Shown here one piece after another: positions 8,364-18,082 of a stretch of 64,000 nucleotides of DNA (position 1 is its first letter; each line of letters opens with the position of its first letter). Made by a program: the position numbers and the translations under genes. The stretch spans positions 5,744,217 through 5,808,216 of the forward strand of contig OX639992.1 of NCBI GenBank assembly GCA_951828515.1, given 5' to 3'. The notes beneath the pieces were generated by a model. It did no database searches, was not told where the DNA came from, and worked only from the letters and a program-made list of their open reading frames with translations. This DNA is from an uncultured Poribacteria bacterium. GTDB taxonomy: Bacteria > Poribacteria > WGA-4E > WGA-3G.

Positions 8364-9506
8364 TTAACCGCCTATTGCGAAGGCTTCTAATGCTTCTGTA
8401 TCAATAACAATACCGAGTCCGGGCATATCATCAATGACGAAAGTTCCATTTTCAATCATCGGTTTTCGCGTGGTGATTTGCCCTTTCGATTCATACGCCT
8501 CCGGGGAATGCTCCATAATCAGGAAGTTGGGGATCGTCGCTGAGAATTGCACCGTCGCGGCAATCGAGAGGATGCCACCGCCACCGATGTGCGGTGTTAC
8601 CGGAATGTTATAGGTATCGGCGAGACTTGCGATACGTTTCCCTTCCGTGAGTCCAGTGCGAGCAATATCGGGCATGGTGATGTCGCAGGCGCGACGTTCA
8701 AATACCTCCCGTAACTCATAACGGGTGCGGGTCCATTCGCCAATAGCGACCGACATATCCAGTGCCTGCGCCAATGCCGCTTGTCCGGGGATGTCCTCCG
8801 GTGCCGTCGGCGATTCTAACCACATCACGTCCAATTCCTCAAGCCCGCGTCCGAGTCGCGTCGCTTCTGGGATACTATATTGGGTATGGACATCCACCAT
8901 CAACTTAATCTGCGGACCGACCTGTTCGCGCACTGCAGCGACGATCTCCAAAATCTCGGCGCGACCGTGCGTCGAGTGAATCTTCAACCCACCATACCCC
9001 TGCGAAACATGCTTCGCCGCTTGCGTCGCTGCCGCTTCCGGTGTGCTACCGCCAACGCCAGCATATAAAGGAATCCGATCCCGATAGCGTCCACCCAAGA
9101 CTTTGTGAACGGGTTTCCCTGTCGCTTGCCCGATAATATCCCAGAGCGCGATGTCACACCCGGCGAGTGCATCGATGAAAAAGCCGGTATAGTGTCCACG
9201 CTCGCGCATCGCTGTAAACATCCGTTGCCAAAGGTATTCCACGTCAAACGGGTCTTTCCCCATCAGTATCGGACGACACAGTTCCTCAACGATCGTCTTC
9301 GATGTGCGCGGTGAGACGGGGCTTTGTCCTTCGCCATACCCGACGATGCCATCTGACGTAGTGATCCGCACGACCATCGTCTCATGGTGACGTGCGTAGA
9401 TGCAACGCCATCCCTCGCTCGGCAAGTAATAATTGTCGGTTTGTTCTTCTGATGATTTCTCGGTTTGGTATCGGAGCGCGAATGCTTCAACCTGTGCAAT
9501 TTCCAT
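8364..9506 (-). CDS. Mandelate racemase/muconate lactonizing enzyme family protein (enolase superfamily)
   Basis: 380 aa. The enolase-superfamily chemistry is abstraction of a proton alpha to a carboxylate with Mg2+; the likely substrate is a sugar acid, but this is inference. The N-terminal capping domain reaches to about residue 130. The barrel motifs are in order: GLKIH (base region), MVDVH (metal Asp), WLESP (metal Glu), AIGEW (metal Glu) and TPHIGGGG (His). This His-containing last motif is typical of the mandelate racemase and sugar-acid dehydratase branches. The start at ATG 9506 gives the usual length. It is single, with a decayed repeat region upstream (9507-9818). Confidence 0.88.
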   Translation of the reverse strand: MEIAQVEAFALRYQTEKSSEEQTDNYYLPSEGWRCIYARHHETMVVRITTSDGIVGYGEGQSPVSPRTSKTIVEELCRPILMGKDPFDVEYLWQRMFTAMRERGHYTGFFIDALAGCDIALWDIIGQATGKPVHKVLGGRYRDRIPLYAGVGGSTPEAAATQAAKHVSQGYGGLKIHSTHGRAEILEIVAAVREQVGPQIKLMVDVHTQYSIPEATRLGRGLEELDVMWLESPTAPEDIPGQAALAQALDMSVAIGEWTRTRYELREVFERRACDITMPDIARTGLTEGKRIASLADTYNIPVTPHIGGGGILSIAATVQFSATIPNFLIMEHSPEAYESKGQITTRKPMIENGTFVIDDMPGLGIVIDTEALEAFAIGG

Positions 9507-9675
9507 AATTAAATAGCCTCTCTGACATTAACATGTTAGAACGGATTCTCTTGAATTTTTATCTGAATAAACGTAAAATGTCAAAAGACGGTTCACTTTT
9601 CTGCCACGACACACCACGACTTTTCACCGTGGGTTGTGTTAACCCTATCTGCATAAACGATGCCAAATCGCCTAT

Positions 9676-9801
9676 TTATAGTAAAGCCCACAATTAATTG
9701 GACATTACGGATGGGCGAGGTTAATGAAGATTCAGAATCTAATTCGGTAATTTCCTAATGAGATCCGGTGCGGTTGCAAACCGCACCTACCAAGGGAGTG
9801 A
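9676..9801. repeat. Composite of two MITE-like element halves
   Basis: A family-1 left end (TTATAGTAAAGCC, 9676-9688) runs about 45 bp. It is then interrupted at about 9724 by a family-2 end (ATGAAGATTCAGAATCTAAT) and its GGTGCGGTTGCAAACCGCACC core. Neither has its second end, so this is a broken nested pair. The remainder of 9507-9675 shows nothing else. Confidence 0.6.
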
Positions 9802-9818
9802 GTCGTTAAACTCTCATT

Positions 9819-11759
9819 ATGTCTCCTTTAAGTCCACCGACCCGTATGCCTATACCGGAAAAAATCACCCTGCGTACCATCCTCATATCCCTGCTACTCC
9901 TGCCGTTCATCTACAAATGGCATATTGCGTGTGAAGCCCTCCGATACACTTTCCCAACATTGATGGCACCGTTCTACAGCGTAGTGTTCACACTCCTAAT
10001 CATTGCAGTGCTCAACATTGTTGTAAAGAAATATGCCGCAAAACACGCACTGACGAGTGGCGAACTGATTAGCCTCTATGTCCTGATGTCCATAACGCTG
10101 CTGTTCATGTCTTACGACATGTTCCTGCCACTCGTCTCAATTATCGTTCACGCCTTCTATTTTGGGACCCCCGAAAACGAATGGCGCGAGTTGTTTTGGC
10201 GTTATCTGCCGGAGTGGTTAACAATCAATGATCCGCGTGTGCTCCGTGCCTTCTATCTCGGCGATGCCGCGTTTTTTGAAACCCACTCCGTGAAGAAATG
10301 GGTGACCCCGACGTTCTGGTGGTGCGCTTTCACTTTTGTGCTTATTTTCGTGATGCAGTGTATCAATGTCATCATCCGAAAACAGTGGACGGAGCAGGAA
10401 CGTCTTGTGTACCCGATTGTTGAACTTCCGTATCAACTCGCTTATAATACAAACCAATTCCTTCGGAGTCGAGCAATGTGGTGGGGGTTCGGTATCGCTT
10501 CGATTATCAGTCTTGTCAACGGGCTTCACATCTTTTTCCCCTCAATTCCGGCTTTCCCAAATAAGCACATCCCCCTGAACGCCTTATTCACTGAAAAGCC
10601 GTGGACAGCCTTCCTCCGTGGCGGTGACGCAATTATTGTATATCCGTTTGCAGTTGGGCTTGGTTTCCTGATGCCGCTTGATTTGCTTATATCGTGCCTG
10701 CTCTTTTTCTTTCTTTATAAAGTGCAATATTTCATCGCTATTCTCACTGGATTGGAAAACGTCCCTGGCTTTCCCTATCCGTATGAACAGAACATCGGTG
10801 CGTATATCGGTATTTGTGTCGTTGCGCTCTGGAGCACACGCCGGCAGATTTGGCGGGTATTTCGTACAGCCTTTGGACGCGACCAAACAGCGGATGAAGG
10901 GGAACCGATGCGCTATCGAACGGCACTCTTAGGGATTGTTTTCGGTGGAATATTCATCATCGGATTCGCGATGCGAGGCGGAATGGCACTGTGGATCGCG
11001 GCGCTATTTTTCGCCGCACATTTTGTAACGATCGCGATTCCGCTGACACGCATTCGAGCACAAATAGGGTTTCCGATTCATTCAACAACTTTTATCGGTC
11101 CGCACCATAGCCTTGTCAGTATACTCGGCACGCGACGCATTGGCGCACGAAATCTGACATGGTTTGCCCTGTTTTTCTGGTTCAATCGAGACAATCGGAG
11201 CCATCCAATGCCGCACCAACTTGAAGCGTTTAAGCTTGCCGAACGCGGCAACCTCGACGTAAAAGGTCTGTCTCGTCTGATGATTCTCCTGACAGTTATC
11301 GCTATGCCGCTGTGCATCTTCATGCTGGTAGATACATTCTTTGAACTTGGGGTTGATACCGGCAAAGTCGGTGGACAAATTAACAGTTTCGGTGGACGCG
11401 CGTATCGCTTCCTTGAGGGTTGGCTCACTTCACCACAGGATGCAAACAGCGGTCACATCGCTGCGATAATATTCGGTTTCACTCTCACAACCTTGCTTTC
11501 AGCGGTGCGGAGTCACCTGTTCTGGTGGCCCATCCATCCGCTCGGTTACGGCGTATCGTTCCATCTGCACCTTTTCTGGGCGGCGTTTATCATCAGCGCG
11601 CTCGCGAAATGGAGTGTCTTAAAATATGGCGGACTCGGTCTCTATCGGAAAGCAGTGCCGCTCTTTCTCGGATTGGCACTGGGAGATTTTGTCATGGGGA
11701 GTTTCTGGAATATTTTAAGCATTCTCCTTGATAGACCGACGTATGCGTTTTACTATTAA
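9819..11759 (+). CDS. Polytopic membrane protein, DUF6785/DUF6784 type
   Basis: 646 aa with roughly 13-15 hydrophobic segments spread over the whole length, so an inner-membrane protein. The motif WTEQERLVYPIVELPYQLA at about residues 188-206 and the paired N- and C-terminal halves fit the DUF6785/DUF6784 proteins of Planctomycetes-like and poribacterial genomes, which resemble oligopeptide-transporter-like permeases. The substrate is unknown. The start ATG 9819 lacks a strong ribosome binding site; a second ATG ten codons on (MPIPEKITLR) is equally possible. The next gene follows 23 bp later. Confidence 0.75.
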   Translation: MSPLSPPTRMPIPEKITLRTILISLLLLPFIYKWHIACEALRYTFPTLMAPFYSVVFTLLIIAVLNIVVKKYAAKHALTSGELISLYVLMSITLLFMSYDMFLPLVSIIVHAFYFGTPENEWRELFWRYLPEWLTINDPRVLRAFYLGDAAFFETHSVKKWVTPTFWWCAFTFVLIFVMQCINVIIRKQWTEQERLVYPIVELPYQLAYNTNQFLRSRAMWWGFGIASIISLVNGLHIFFPSIPAFPNKHIPLNALFTEKPWTAFLRGGDAIIVYPFAVGLGFLMPLDLLISCLLFFFLYKVQYFIAILTGLENVPGFPYPYEQNIGAYIGICVVALWSTRRQIWRVFRTAFGRDQTADEGEPMRYRTALLGIVFGGIFIIGFAMRGGMALWIAALFFAAHFVTIAIPLTRIRAQIGFPIHSTTFIGPHHSLVSILGTRRIGARNLTWFALFFWFNRDNRSHPMPHQLEAFKLAERGNLDVKGLSRLMILLTVIAMPLCIFMLVDTFFELGVDTGKVGGQINSFGGRAYRFLEGWLTSPQDANSGHIAAIIFGFTLTTLLSAVRSHLFWWPIHPLGYGVSFHLHLFWAAFIISALAKWSVLKYGGLGLYRKAVPLFLGLALGDFVMGSFWNILSILLDRPTYAFYY

Positions 11760-11782
11760 AACGGAAACGTAAAATCCTCTCC

Positions 11783-12502
11783 TTGTGGGCAGGGAAACAG
11801 TTTGAATTACTAAAATACTCCGTTAAATTAATGCAAGAAAGGCATCGCGAGCATAGCTCGCTCCTACAGAAGAATAGCGATCAGCCGTTAGCAATCAGCG
11901 ATCAGTTGGCAGAGGTAGATCACAAGTGGAAAAAGTATCTACCACAGCGGGTGTCCGCTCGCCTTCTTAAACCACACTTCAATCCACAGTGGTGGAGCTG
12001 GCCCCTTTGGAATCTTAGACTTACAGACCTGTTTCGTTTTTTCAAACCGATTGATGTTCAACAGGTTAACGTGGACAATTCCCCTTACTACCTTTTCACC
12101 GGACACAGAACCAGAGCCGCCACCAGCGTTCTTGAAGTCTGGTTGGATCCACAAAAAGACTATCTCCCTACTCGCGTGCTACTGCACGACAGAAATATAT
12201 TAGGCGTCGCACCGGCGGAAACCCCGGACGCACAATCCAGACCTATACCGCTCGAAACAGAATACACCCTTACCCGCTATACATACCAAATCGAGAAGTT
12301 TGAACCAGATATCTGGTTCCCGAAAACCGTTACCAGAGAAGTATCATTTAGTACGACCGATGAGAATCAACAGCCGCTACCGATACTTAGAAAAGCAGTC
12401 ATGCAAGTACATCGCGCAGAATTTAATATACCCCTTGCTGAAGAAGATATGGGCAGGGTTTCGGATACGGCACCAAAATATTTACACACCCTCGAAAACT
12501 AA
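11783..12502 (+). pseudogene. N-terminally replaced lipoprotein-sorting-like (LolA/MucB-type) protein, probably truncated
   Basis: From about codon 85 the protein reads as the C-terminal half of a LolA-like periplasmic domain. It has a strand series with LEVWLDPQKDYLPTRVLLHD, then YTYQIEKFEPDIWFPKTVTR and RAEFNIPLAEEDMG. There is no signal peptide. The first 45 codons are translated from intergenic repeat DNA (CGAGCATAGCTCGCTCC and CAGCGATCAG motifs). The likely story is a gene that lost its 5' end and was joined to repeat sequence. Some internal start (for example near 11930) could still express a short protein. Frame and stop are intact. Confidence 0.5.
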
Positions 12503-12577
12503 TTGACTGCATCAAAGGTATATGCTAATCTATTCTCTGGAAATCAATATCCTATATCTCCCGGAAAGGTTAAGTTA

Positions 12578-13615
12578 ATGGAACAATGGATCACAGAACT
12601 TGCTAACGGATTACCCAGCCTGGCTCTTTTTGCGATAATAGCGGTAACACTTTACACACTCGGCAAAGGTGCAGATTGGCTCGTCGATGAAGCCGTCATC
12701 CTTTCAACCCGATGGGGTCTGGGAAAAGCGGTCATCGGTGCGACGATCGTGAGCATCGGCACCACAACTCCAGAGGCGGCAGTCTCCGTCCTATCGGCAA
12801 TACAAGGAAAACCGGGGCTTGCCCTCGGTAACGCAGTCGGTTCAATTATTTGCGACACGGGACTCATTCTCGGCTTGGCATCCCTCATCGCGCCACTACC
12901 GCTCAATCGTCAATTGACTTCACGATTGTCAAACGTACAGGTAGGTGCGGGTATCCTGCTCGTGCTCGGCTGTTTCCCGTGGACCTCCCCAGCGAAAGTC
13001 TTCACGCAAGGTGGCATTTTACCACAACTCGTAGGGGTCGTCTTCGTCGTCCTATTGGCGTTATACATCTATCAATCCATCCGGTGGGCAAGTGCGGCAG
13101 GCGCGAATCCTGAGAATGGAGAAACAGCAGAAGTAGAAGAAGCAAGTGGGTTTGGAACGCTTCTTAAGCTCATCGGGTCAATTGCGATCATCGTCGTCTC
13201 GGCGCAGGTTCTGATTCCGACCGTGAGTATCATGGCGGAAAGGATAGGCGTCCCGAAACACATTATTTCCGCGACACTCGTTGCGTTCGGCACATCGCTT
13301 CCAGAACTGGTGACGGCAATAACGGCAGTCAGACGCGGACACGGGGAATTGGCAGTCGGTAACATTATCGGTGCGGATATTCTCAATGTGCTCTTTGTCG
13401 CGGGTGTCTCCGCTTCGGCAACGCAAGGCGGTTTGCAGGCAGATGGTCAGTTTTTTCAGTTCCTGTTCCCAGCGATGCTGTTTATCCTGATTGTTTTCCG
13501 GTGTGGAATCTTCGTATCGGGCGATCAGTTGAAACGTCCGTTCGGGATTGTCCTGGTTTGCACATGGCTCTTGGTGACAATCCTGAGTTATGTCCTTTCA
13601 ATCGCGATGCATTAA
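12578..13615 (+). CDS. Ca2+/cation antiporter (CaCA family, sodium/calcium exchanger type)
   Basis: 345 aa from ATG 12578, preceded by GGAAAGG; an upstream TTG at 12503 would add 25 non-hydrophobic residues. Ten or so membrane segments come in two halves. Each half carries the alpha repeat of the family: GATIVSIGTTTPEAAVSVLS then LGNAVGSIICD, and SATLVAFGTSLPELVTAI then VGNIIGADI. The acidic residue in each G(T/S)xxPE motif binds the cation. The role is Ca2+ (or another cation) exchange across the inner membrane, driven by Na+ or H+. Its start follows the preceding gene by 75 bp. Confidence 0.9.
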   Translation: MEQWITELANGLPSLALFAIIAVTLYTLGKGADWLVDEAVILSTRWGLGKAVIGATIVSIGTTTPEAAVSVLSAIQGKPGLALGNAVGSIICDTGLILGLASLIAPLPLNRQLTSRLSNVQVGAGILLVLGCFPWTSPAKVFTQGGILPQLVGVVFVVLLALYIYQSIRWASAAGANPENGETAEVEEASGFGTLLKLIGSIAIIVVSAQVLIPTVSIMAERIGVPKHIISATLVAFGTSLPELVTAITAVRRGHGELAVGNIIGADILNVLFVAGVSASATQGGLQADGQFFQFLFPAMLFILIVFRCGIFVSGDQLKRPFGIVLVCTWLLVTILSYVLSIAMH

Positions 13616-13775
13616 AGGCTATCAGCAGTCAGCAGTCGGCAATCAGCCCAGAAAGAGGTCGGATTTGGAAACCTTCAACAGGAAACATCGTAATTCTTGA
13701 CAAATTTGCGAGAGAATGTCACAATACAATGCCAAGTTTCGACCACTTTTTCATAAGGTTTAAAGGAGGCAGATA

Positions 13776-14948
13776 ATGAGTAACGATCAATCCGCTGCGA
13801 AAGAAGTTTACCGCGCCCCGGCTTTTGCGGATTTCAAACCTGAACTTTCGGCTCCAGGTGCTACACCGGAAAGACTGGCGCATTTAAGGGAACACGGTTT
13901 CGTGATCATTAACGACTTTGTTGATAACCCGTGGATTCCGATCCTCCGAGAGGCAGGCAGACGGGTTACACAAGCGTGCGCGCCAGAGAATGGCTACGAC
14001 ATCATCGACTGCTCAAAGGGATACGTTCACCGGGCAGGCGAAAATGAACCTTGGGCAATCCGAGGCATCATCCATCCAGCATTTCAAGAACCCACTTTCA
14101 CTGAATTTTACGGATCACCAGATTTCACAGGCTTCGTCAAGGCGTGGTGTGGGACGGAGCCTGAAGACCTCGTCATGACGAATATACTCCTCTGGTGTAA
14201 TCCTCGTAAAAAAGAGAATAGACTCGGTTGGCACAGAGACACGACATGGTGGGGCACTGGAGAGAGTTACTTCTCACAAGATGATCGCCAAGAAGGTCCC
14301 GAAGCCTATTCCGAGGAGGTGGAGCGCATTCGCTGGAAAGAGATTCAGGAAGAAAATGAGAATCGAATTACCGACCGGAAAGGTGTGAGTATGTTCTTGG
14401 CACTCGCGGACGATGAATGCCATGAACTCGTTCAAGGAAGCCACAGTCACTGGCGCACGCCACTTGAACACGACGTGCTACTCCCACAATCCATGAAGGA
14501 TCAGGGAGTTCCCTATACACCGAGTTGGAACGGGACAGACCCGCTCCCCGGGCAGGTCGCGATTCGGCTCAAGGCAGGCGAAGCACTCATCCGTAACGGC
14601 GTGACCATCCATACCGGACAGACCGTACCTGAGCGTGAACGCAATACGCTGTCCATCGGTTGGTCGAAATGGAGCGGTCCCTCCGACGAGGCACCAAAGG
14701 TCGCTGACGCGCGATTCGCGTGGCAACTCGATCCCGTCGTCCGTGAGGCACTCCCACACGAATGGATGAAAACAGCCTGGGATCGCTGGGCGGCAAACCT
14801 CAAACTCGGTGATAGACTTGAAGACCGCTATGCGGGTTTTGACATCCAACGCATCAAAGCAGGTGAGGTCGTCGGATGGCGAACTGAGTTGGAACGTCAA
14901 GCCGCTGCCGCAGGTGAAGCGTGGGAACGCTACCAAACCGTATCCTAA
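13776..14948 (+). CDS. Phytanoyl-CoA dioxygenase (PhyH) family protein
   Basis: 390 aa. Fe(II)/2-oxoglutarate-dependent oxygenase fold. The metal triad is visible: His153 and Asp155 (GWHRDTTWW) and a distal His279 (GVTIHTGQ). Arg287/289 downstream should bind 2-oxoglutarate. The ribosome binding site is strong (AAAGGAGG). It ends at a clear terminator at 14963. Proteins of this family hydroxylate many small molecules, so the substrate is unknown. A second, shorter member lies at 20236. Confidence 0.9.
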   Translation: MSNDQSAAKEVYRAPAFADFKPELSAPGATPERLAHLREHGFVIINDFVDNPWIPILREAGRRVTQACAPENGYDIIDCSKGYVHRAGENEPWAIRGIIHPAFQEPTFTEFYGSPDFTGFVKAWCGTEPEDLVMTNILLWCNPRKKENRLGWHRDTTWWGTGESYFSQDDRQEGPEAYSEEVERIRWKEIQEENENRITDRKGVSMFLALADDECHELVQGSHSHWRTPLEHDVLLPQSMKDQGVPYTPSWNGTDPLPGQVAIRLKAGEALIRNGVTIHTGQTVPERERNTLSIGWSKWSGPSDEAPKVADARFAWQLDPVVREALPHEWMKTAWDRWAANLKLGDRLEDRYAGFDIQRIKAGEVVGWRTELERQAAAAGEAWERYQTVS

Positions 14949-14962
14949 CGAGAAAAAATAGA

Positions 14963-14995
14963 GAGGCGGATCTTCGGATCTGCCTCTTTTGTTTG
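14963..14995 (+). terminator. Rho-independent terminator after the PhyH gene
   Basis: Stem GAGGCGGATC / GATCTGCCTC (10 bp, one G-U) with a TTCG tetraloop at 14963-14986, followed by TTTTGTTTG. Textbook shape. Confidence 0.9.
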
Positions 14996-15212
14996 TTCTA
15001 TATGAATGTGTAGGTTGGGTTGAGCGGTGAATGCAGTCATAGTCTCTACAGAGATGTTGAAGAAACACCCAAGCAAAAATCCCCTACGGGGCTGAGAAGT
15101 ATATATTCACGGCACATTTTATAGACGACTCGAAAGGCGTGTCCCCCTGAGAAAGTACTTTAATTGACATCTATGGTGCGGTTAGGAAACCGCACCCACC
15201 TTGGTTGGAAGA

Positions 15213-16199
15213 CTAAGCAGGTGGTACGATGAGACGCACAAACGACTGAGACACCTCGTCCAACTCCTCACGAACCGCCGGATCGAGTTCCCAACCGACA
15301 CCGCCAAGCGTATCGTCGAGTTGCTCAATTGTGTCACTACCACTAATAGCGACGGTGACCTCTGGATGCGATAGTACCCACGCTACAGCGAGCTGCGCAG
15401 GCGTTTTGCCCAACTCCGCGGCGAGTCGCTTGAGGGTTACGACCACTCGCCCGGTCTCACCACTCATCCGTTGCTCAAACTCACCACGTAAGCGTGTCCC
15501 CCACAACGTGCCAGCTGGCGGTGGTTCATCTGGAGAGTAAACACCGCTCAACAAACCCACCGCTAATGGGCTATAACACATAACGCCTAACCCTTCCTCA
15601 CGTACCAAACCGAACAACTCGGTTTCCATATCCCGATTCAGCAGGTTATACATATTCTGAAGACCCATATAGGGCGTTGCGTTAATCCGATCGGCGATCC
15701 AGAGTGCCTTGCACGCCTGCCACGCCTGATGATTACAACAGCCGATATAGCGGACTTTGCCTGAACGCACGAGATCGTCCATTGCCCGGATTGTCTCCTC
15801 CTGCGGGGTCGTTTCATCAGGGGCGTGGATGAGGTAGACATCAATATGGTCAGTGTTGAGCCGTTTCAAGGATCGCTCGACTTCACGCATGATATGATAC
15901 CGCGACAACCCAGCATCGTTGGGACCGGGACCGATCTGACTGAAAACCTTCGACGTAATCACCACGTCGTCACGTTTTCCCTGAATCGCTTTGCCGAGTA
16001 CCTCCTCAGAACGACCGATATTGGCGCGATCGTCCATAAGTCCATAAATGTTGGCACAATCAATGAAGTTGATACCGGAATCAATGGCGTGTTCAACGAG
16101 TCTTTGGGCATCATTCGCGTCGCTTTGCCCTCTAAGCCCTAAACCCAATGCGAGTGGACTCACTTTAACCCCTGCTTTTCCAAAATTGACATATTCCAT
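15213..16199 (-). CDS. Aldo/keto reductase
   Basis: 328 aa from ATG 16199, with an AAAAGGAAA site; a TTG two codons upstream is possible. NADPH-dependent (beta/alpha)8 reductase. The catalytic tetrad is complete: Asp47 and Tyr52 (NFIDCANIYG), Lys84 (VITSKV) and His125 (YLIHAPD). LAVAWVLSHPEVTVAISGSD near the C-terminus is the cofactor-phosphate site region. The substrate is unknown. A MITE-like element (16220-16337) sits directly upstream in the promoter position. Confidence 0.92.
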   Translation of the reverse strand: MEYVNFGKAGVKVSPLALGLGLRGQSDANDAQRLVEHAIDSGINFIDCANIYGLMDDRANIGRSEEVLGKAIQGKRDDVVITSKVFSQIGPGPNDAGLSRYHIMREVERSLKRLNTDHIDVYLIHAPDETTPQEETIRAMDDLVRSGKVRYIGCCNHQAWQACKALWIADRINATPYMGLQNMYNLLNRDMETELFGLVREEGLGVMCYSPLAVGLLSGVYSPDEPPPAGTLWGTRLRGEFEQRMSGETGRVVVTLKRLAAELGKTPAQLAVAWVLSHPEVTVAISGSDTIEQLDDTLGGVGWELDPAVREELDEVSQSFVRLIVPPA

Positions 16200-16219
16200 A
16201 GACAAATTTCCTTTTTTTT

Positions 16220-16337
16220 TTATAGTAGAACCCGTAATTACTTATACACCGACAGAGAGGCGAGGTTAGAAACCTCGCCAGCGAAACGGTGGGACCTGTT
16301 TATCAAAATGTAAACTTATTTTCAGAAACTACTATAA
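16220..16337. repeat. MITE-like element, family 1
   Basis: Ends TTATAGTAG (16220-16228) and CTACTATAA (16329-16337), inverted. It contains GCGAGGTTAGAAACCTCGC and a TTATTTTCAG arm near the right end. Downstream, 16390-16460 repeats the GAGGAAAGGGAAGTTTGAGG and CCTATCAAAAACCC segment also found at 8105-8155. Confidence 0.8.
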
Positions 16338-16484
16338 TTATACCTTTCGGAGAAACAACGTGAGTTTGAAGCCTTTATAGGTGTCCCGTATATCTGAAGA
16401 AATTGAGGAAAGGGAAGTTTGAGGAAATTGGGGAAACGCCCTATCAAAAACCCCTCCATTTCATTAGGGACTTACAGTTGCGTG

Positions 16485-17477
16485 TTAGAAAATGGACAAC
16501 CTGTCAACGGTTGCCGACTGCTGCAAGGCATCTACAATCCGTTGCATATCTTTCGGCATTTCTGCTGAAAAAGTCGTACGTTCCGTTGTTGCCGGATGTT
16601 CAAAGCCGAGCAAGCGTGCATGCAACGCTTGACGCTTCAGTTGCGAGAGCACCTGTTTCAACTCCGGTGTGTCAGCATCGTTCAAAGCCCGTTGCTCGCC
16701 CCCATAAACCGCATCACCAGCCACTGGATGCCCAATATGTTGCAGATGTACGCGAATCTGATGCAGCCGTCCGGTTTCCAATGTCAGTTGAACAAGTGCG
16801 AATTGCGAATACCTCTCTAAAACCTCATAGTGCGTAACAGCGTGTCGCCCGCCAGTCTCAACCGTTGTCATCCGTCGTCGATCTCGTCGGCTCCGTGCGA
16901 TTCGGGCATCAATTGTCGCTGTGGTTTCTGTAGGCGCGCCACACACCACAGCGACATATTGGCGCGTGATGCTATGCCGTTCAAATTGAACAGAGAGTTC
17001 CCGATGCACCACATCCGTCTTCGCGACAACGAGTACCCCTGACGTCCCTTTATCCAATCTGTGGACAATCCCCGGTCGCTCCACACCTCCGATACCCGAA
17101 AGATCTGTGCAATGCGCCAGTAGAGCATTCACAAGCGTACCAACATTCACCCCACTCGCAGGATGAACGAGCATCCCTGCGGGTTTATTCAGAACGATTA
17201 AATGGCTATCCTCGTGAAGGATGTCGAGCGAAATTCGCTCAGGTTGCGCAGTGTCTAAAGGGCGTGGCGGTGGGAGAGTCAAGCACACTCGGTCGCCGTT
17301 TCGCAGCGCATAACTCGGTTGTTTAGCAACCTTGCCATTGACGGTGACACTCCCCTCGCGAATCAACCGTTGGAGATAGGTTCGAGATACCTCTTGCGTT
17401 GCGTTGATAAGAAAGCGGTCGAGACGTGCCCCGCGCTGATCTTCTTGGATATCATAGACCTGGGTTTCGTTTTTCAT
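16485..17477 (-). CDS. rluD: RluA-family pseudouridine synthase (RluD-like)
   Basis: 330 aa. The S4 RNA-binding domain is at about 15-75 (RLDRFLINATQEVSRTYLQR). The catalytic domain follows with the family signature PGIVHRLDKGTSGVLVVAK, whose Asp is the nucleophile, and the later GRLHQIRVHLQHIGHPVAGD motif. It isomerises uridines in 23S rRNA (RluD: positions 1911, 1915 and 1917) in the cytoplasm. The S4-plus-catalytic layout and length favour RluD over RluA or RluC, but that choice rests on family knowledge. Upstream is a 600-bp gap. Confidence 0.85.
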   Translation of the reverse strand: MKNETQVYDIQEDQRGARLDRFLINATQEVSRTYLQRLIREGSVTVNGKVAKQPSYALRNGDRVCLTLPPPRPLDTAQPERISLDILHEDSHLIVLNKPAGMLVHPASGVNVGTLVNALLAHCTDLSGIGGVERPGIVHRLDKGTSGVLVVAKTDVVHRELSVQFERHSITRQYVAVVCGAPTETTATIDARIARSRRDRRRMTTVETGGRHAVTHYEVLERYSQFALVQLTLETGRLHQIRVHLQHIGHPVAGDAVYGGEQRALNDADTPELKQVLSQLKRQALHARLLGFEHPATTERTTFSAEMPKDMQRIVDALQQSATVDRLSIF

Positions 17478-17692
17478 CTCGGAATGCCACGCCTATCAAA
17501 GCAACTATGGTGAATTAGAAAAATACTTTTACACTTCATGAATACGACGTGCGATGAATCGCACTACTACAAACGTTCCCTCGTTAAGGAGTCGGTGTAA
17601 ACATAATTGTAAGTTTCACCATCATATCTGTAAATCGTTCGCACACAAGAATTTCCCACACTTTTCACACCGGTTCAGTTTGAATTTCAAGC

Positions 17693-17863
17693 TATTATAA
17701 CCCAAGCCAGTTGTTTATCTACATAGCACTCCGCTGGAGTGCGGGAGCAGAAAACTCCTTTTCCATAGACATACCACCCCTACGGGGTGTGAAGAAACAC
17801 TTTTCCTTAAAAATCTGTGTTTAAACACCCAAAACCGATTAGGTAGCAACTTGGGTTATTATA
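17693..17863. repeat. MITE-like element, family 3
   Basis: TATTATAACCCAAG at 17693-17706 matches the complement of 17850-17863 at 13 of 14 positions. Inside are CGCTGGAGTGCGGGAGC and ACCCCTACGGGGT palindromes. The second copy is at 27662. The rest of 17478-18082 holds a GTGCGATGAATCGCAC palindrome near 17550 and short CAGTCAGC-type repeats near 17955, and no gene. Confidence 0.65.
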
Positions 17864-18012
17864 CATCCGTGTGTCGTATTTGTCAATTGCTTTGACTTAG
17901 GTTCACAGAAGCATTCAGTTCTCGGTTTCTATCGGTTGTACCGGAGCGTCGGTCAGCGGTTAGCAGTCAGCTTAGCAAGAGGCGGGAATCGAATATCTCT
18001 CGCATAATTGAT

Positions 18013-18042
18013 TTGACACGTAATACGGGAATGTGATACCCT
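18013..18042 (+). promoter_or_regulatory. Probable promoter of truA
   Basis: TTGACA (18013-18018), 18-bp spacer, TACCCT (18037-18042). The -10 is poor, so this is tentative. Confidence 0.35.
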
Positions 18043-18082
18043 TTATTTATTAGACATCCATACCCTACAATAGGGTGCCATA

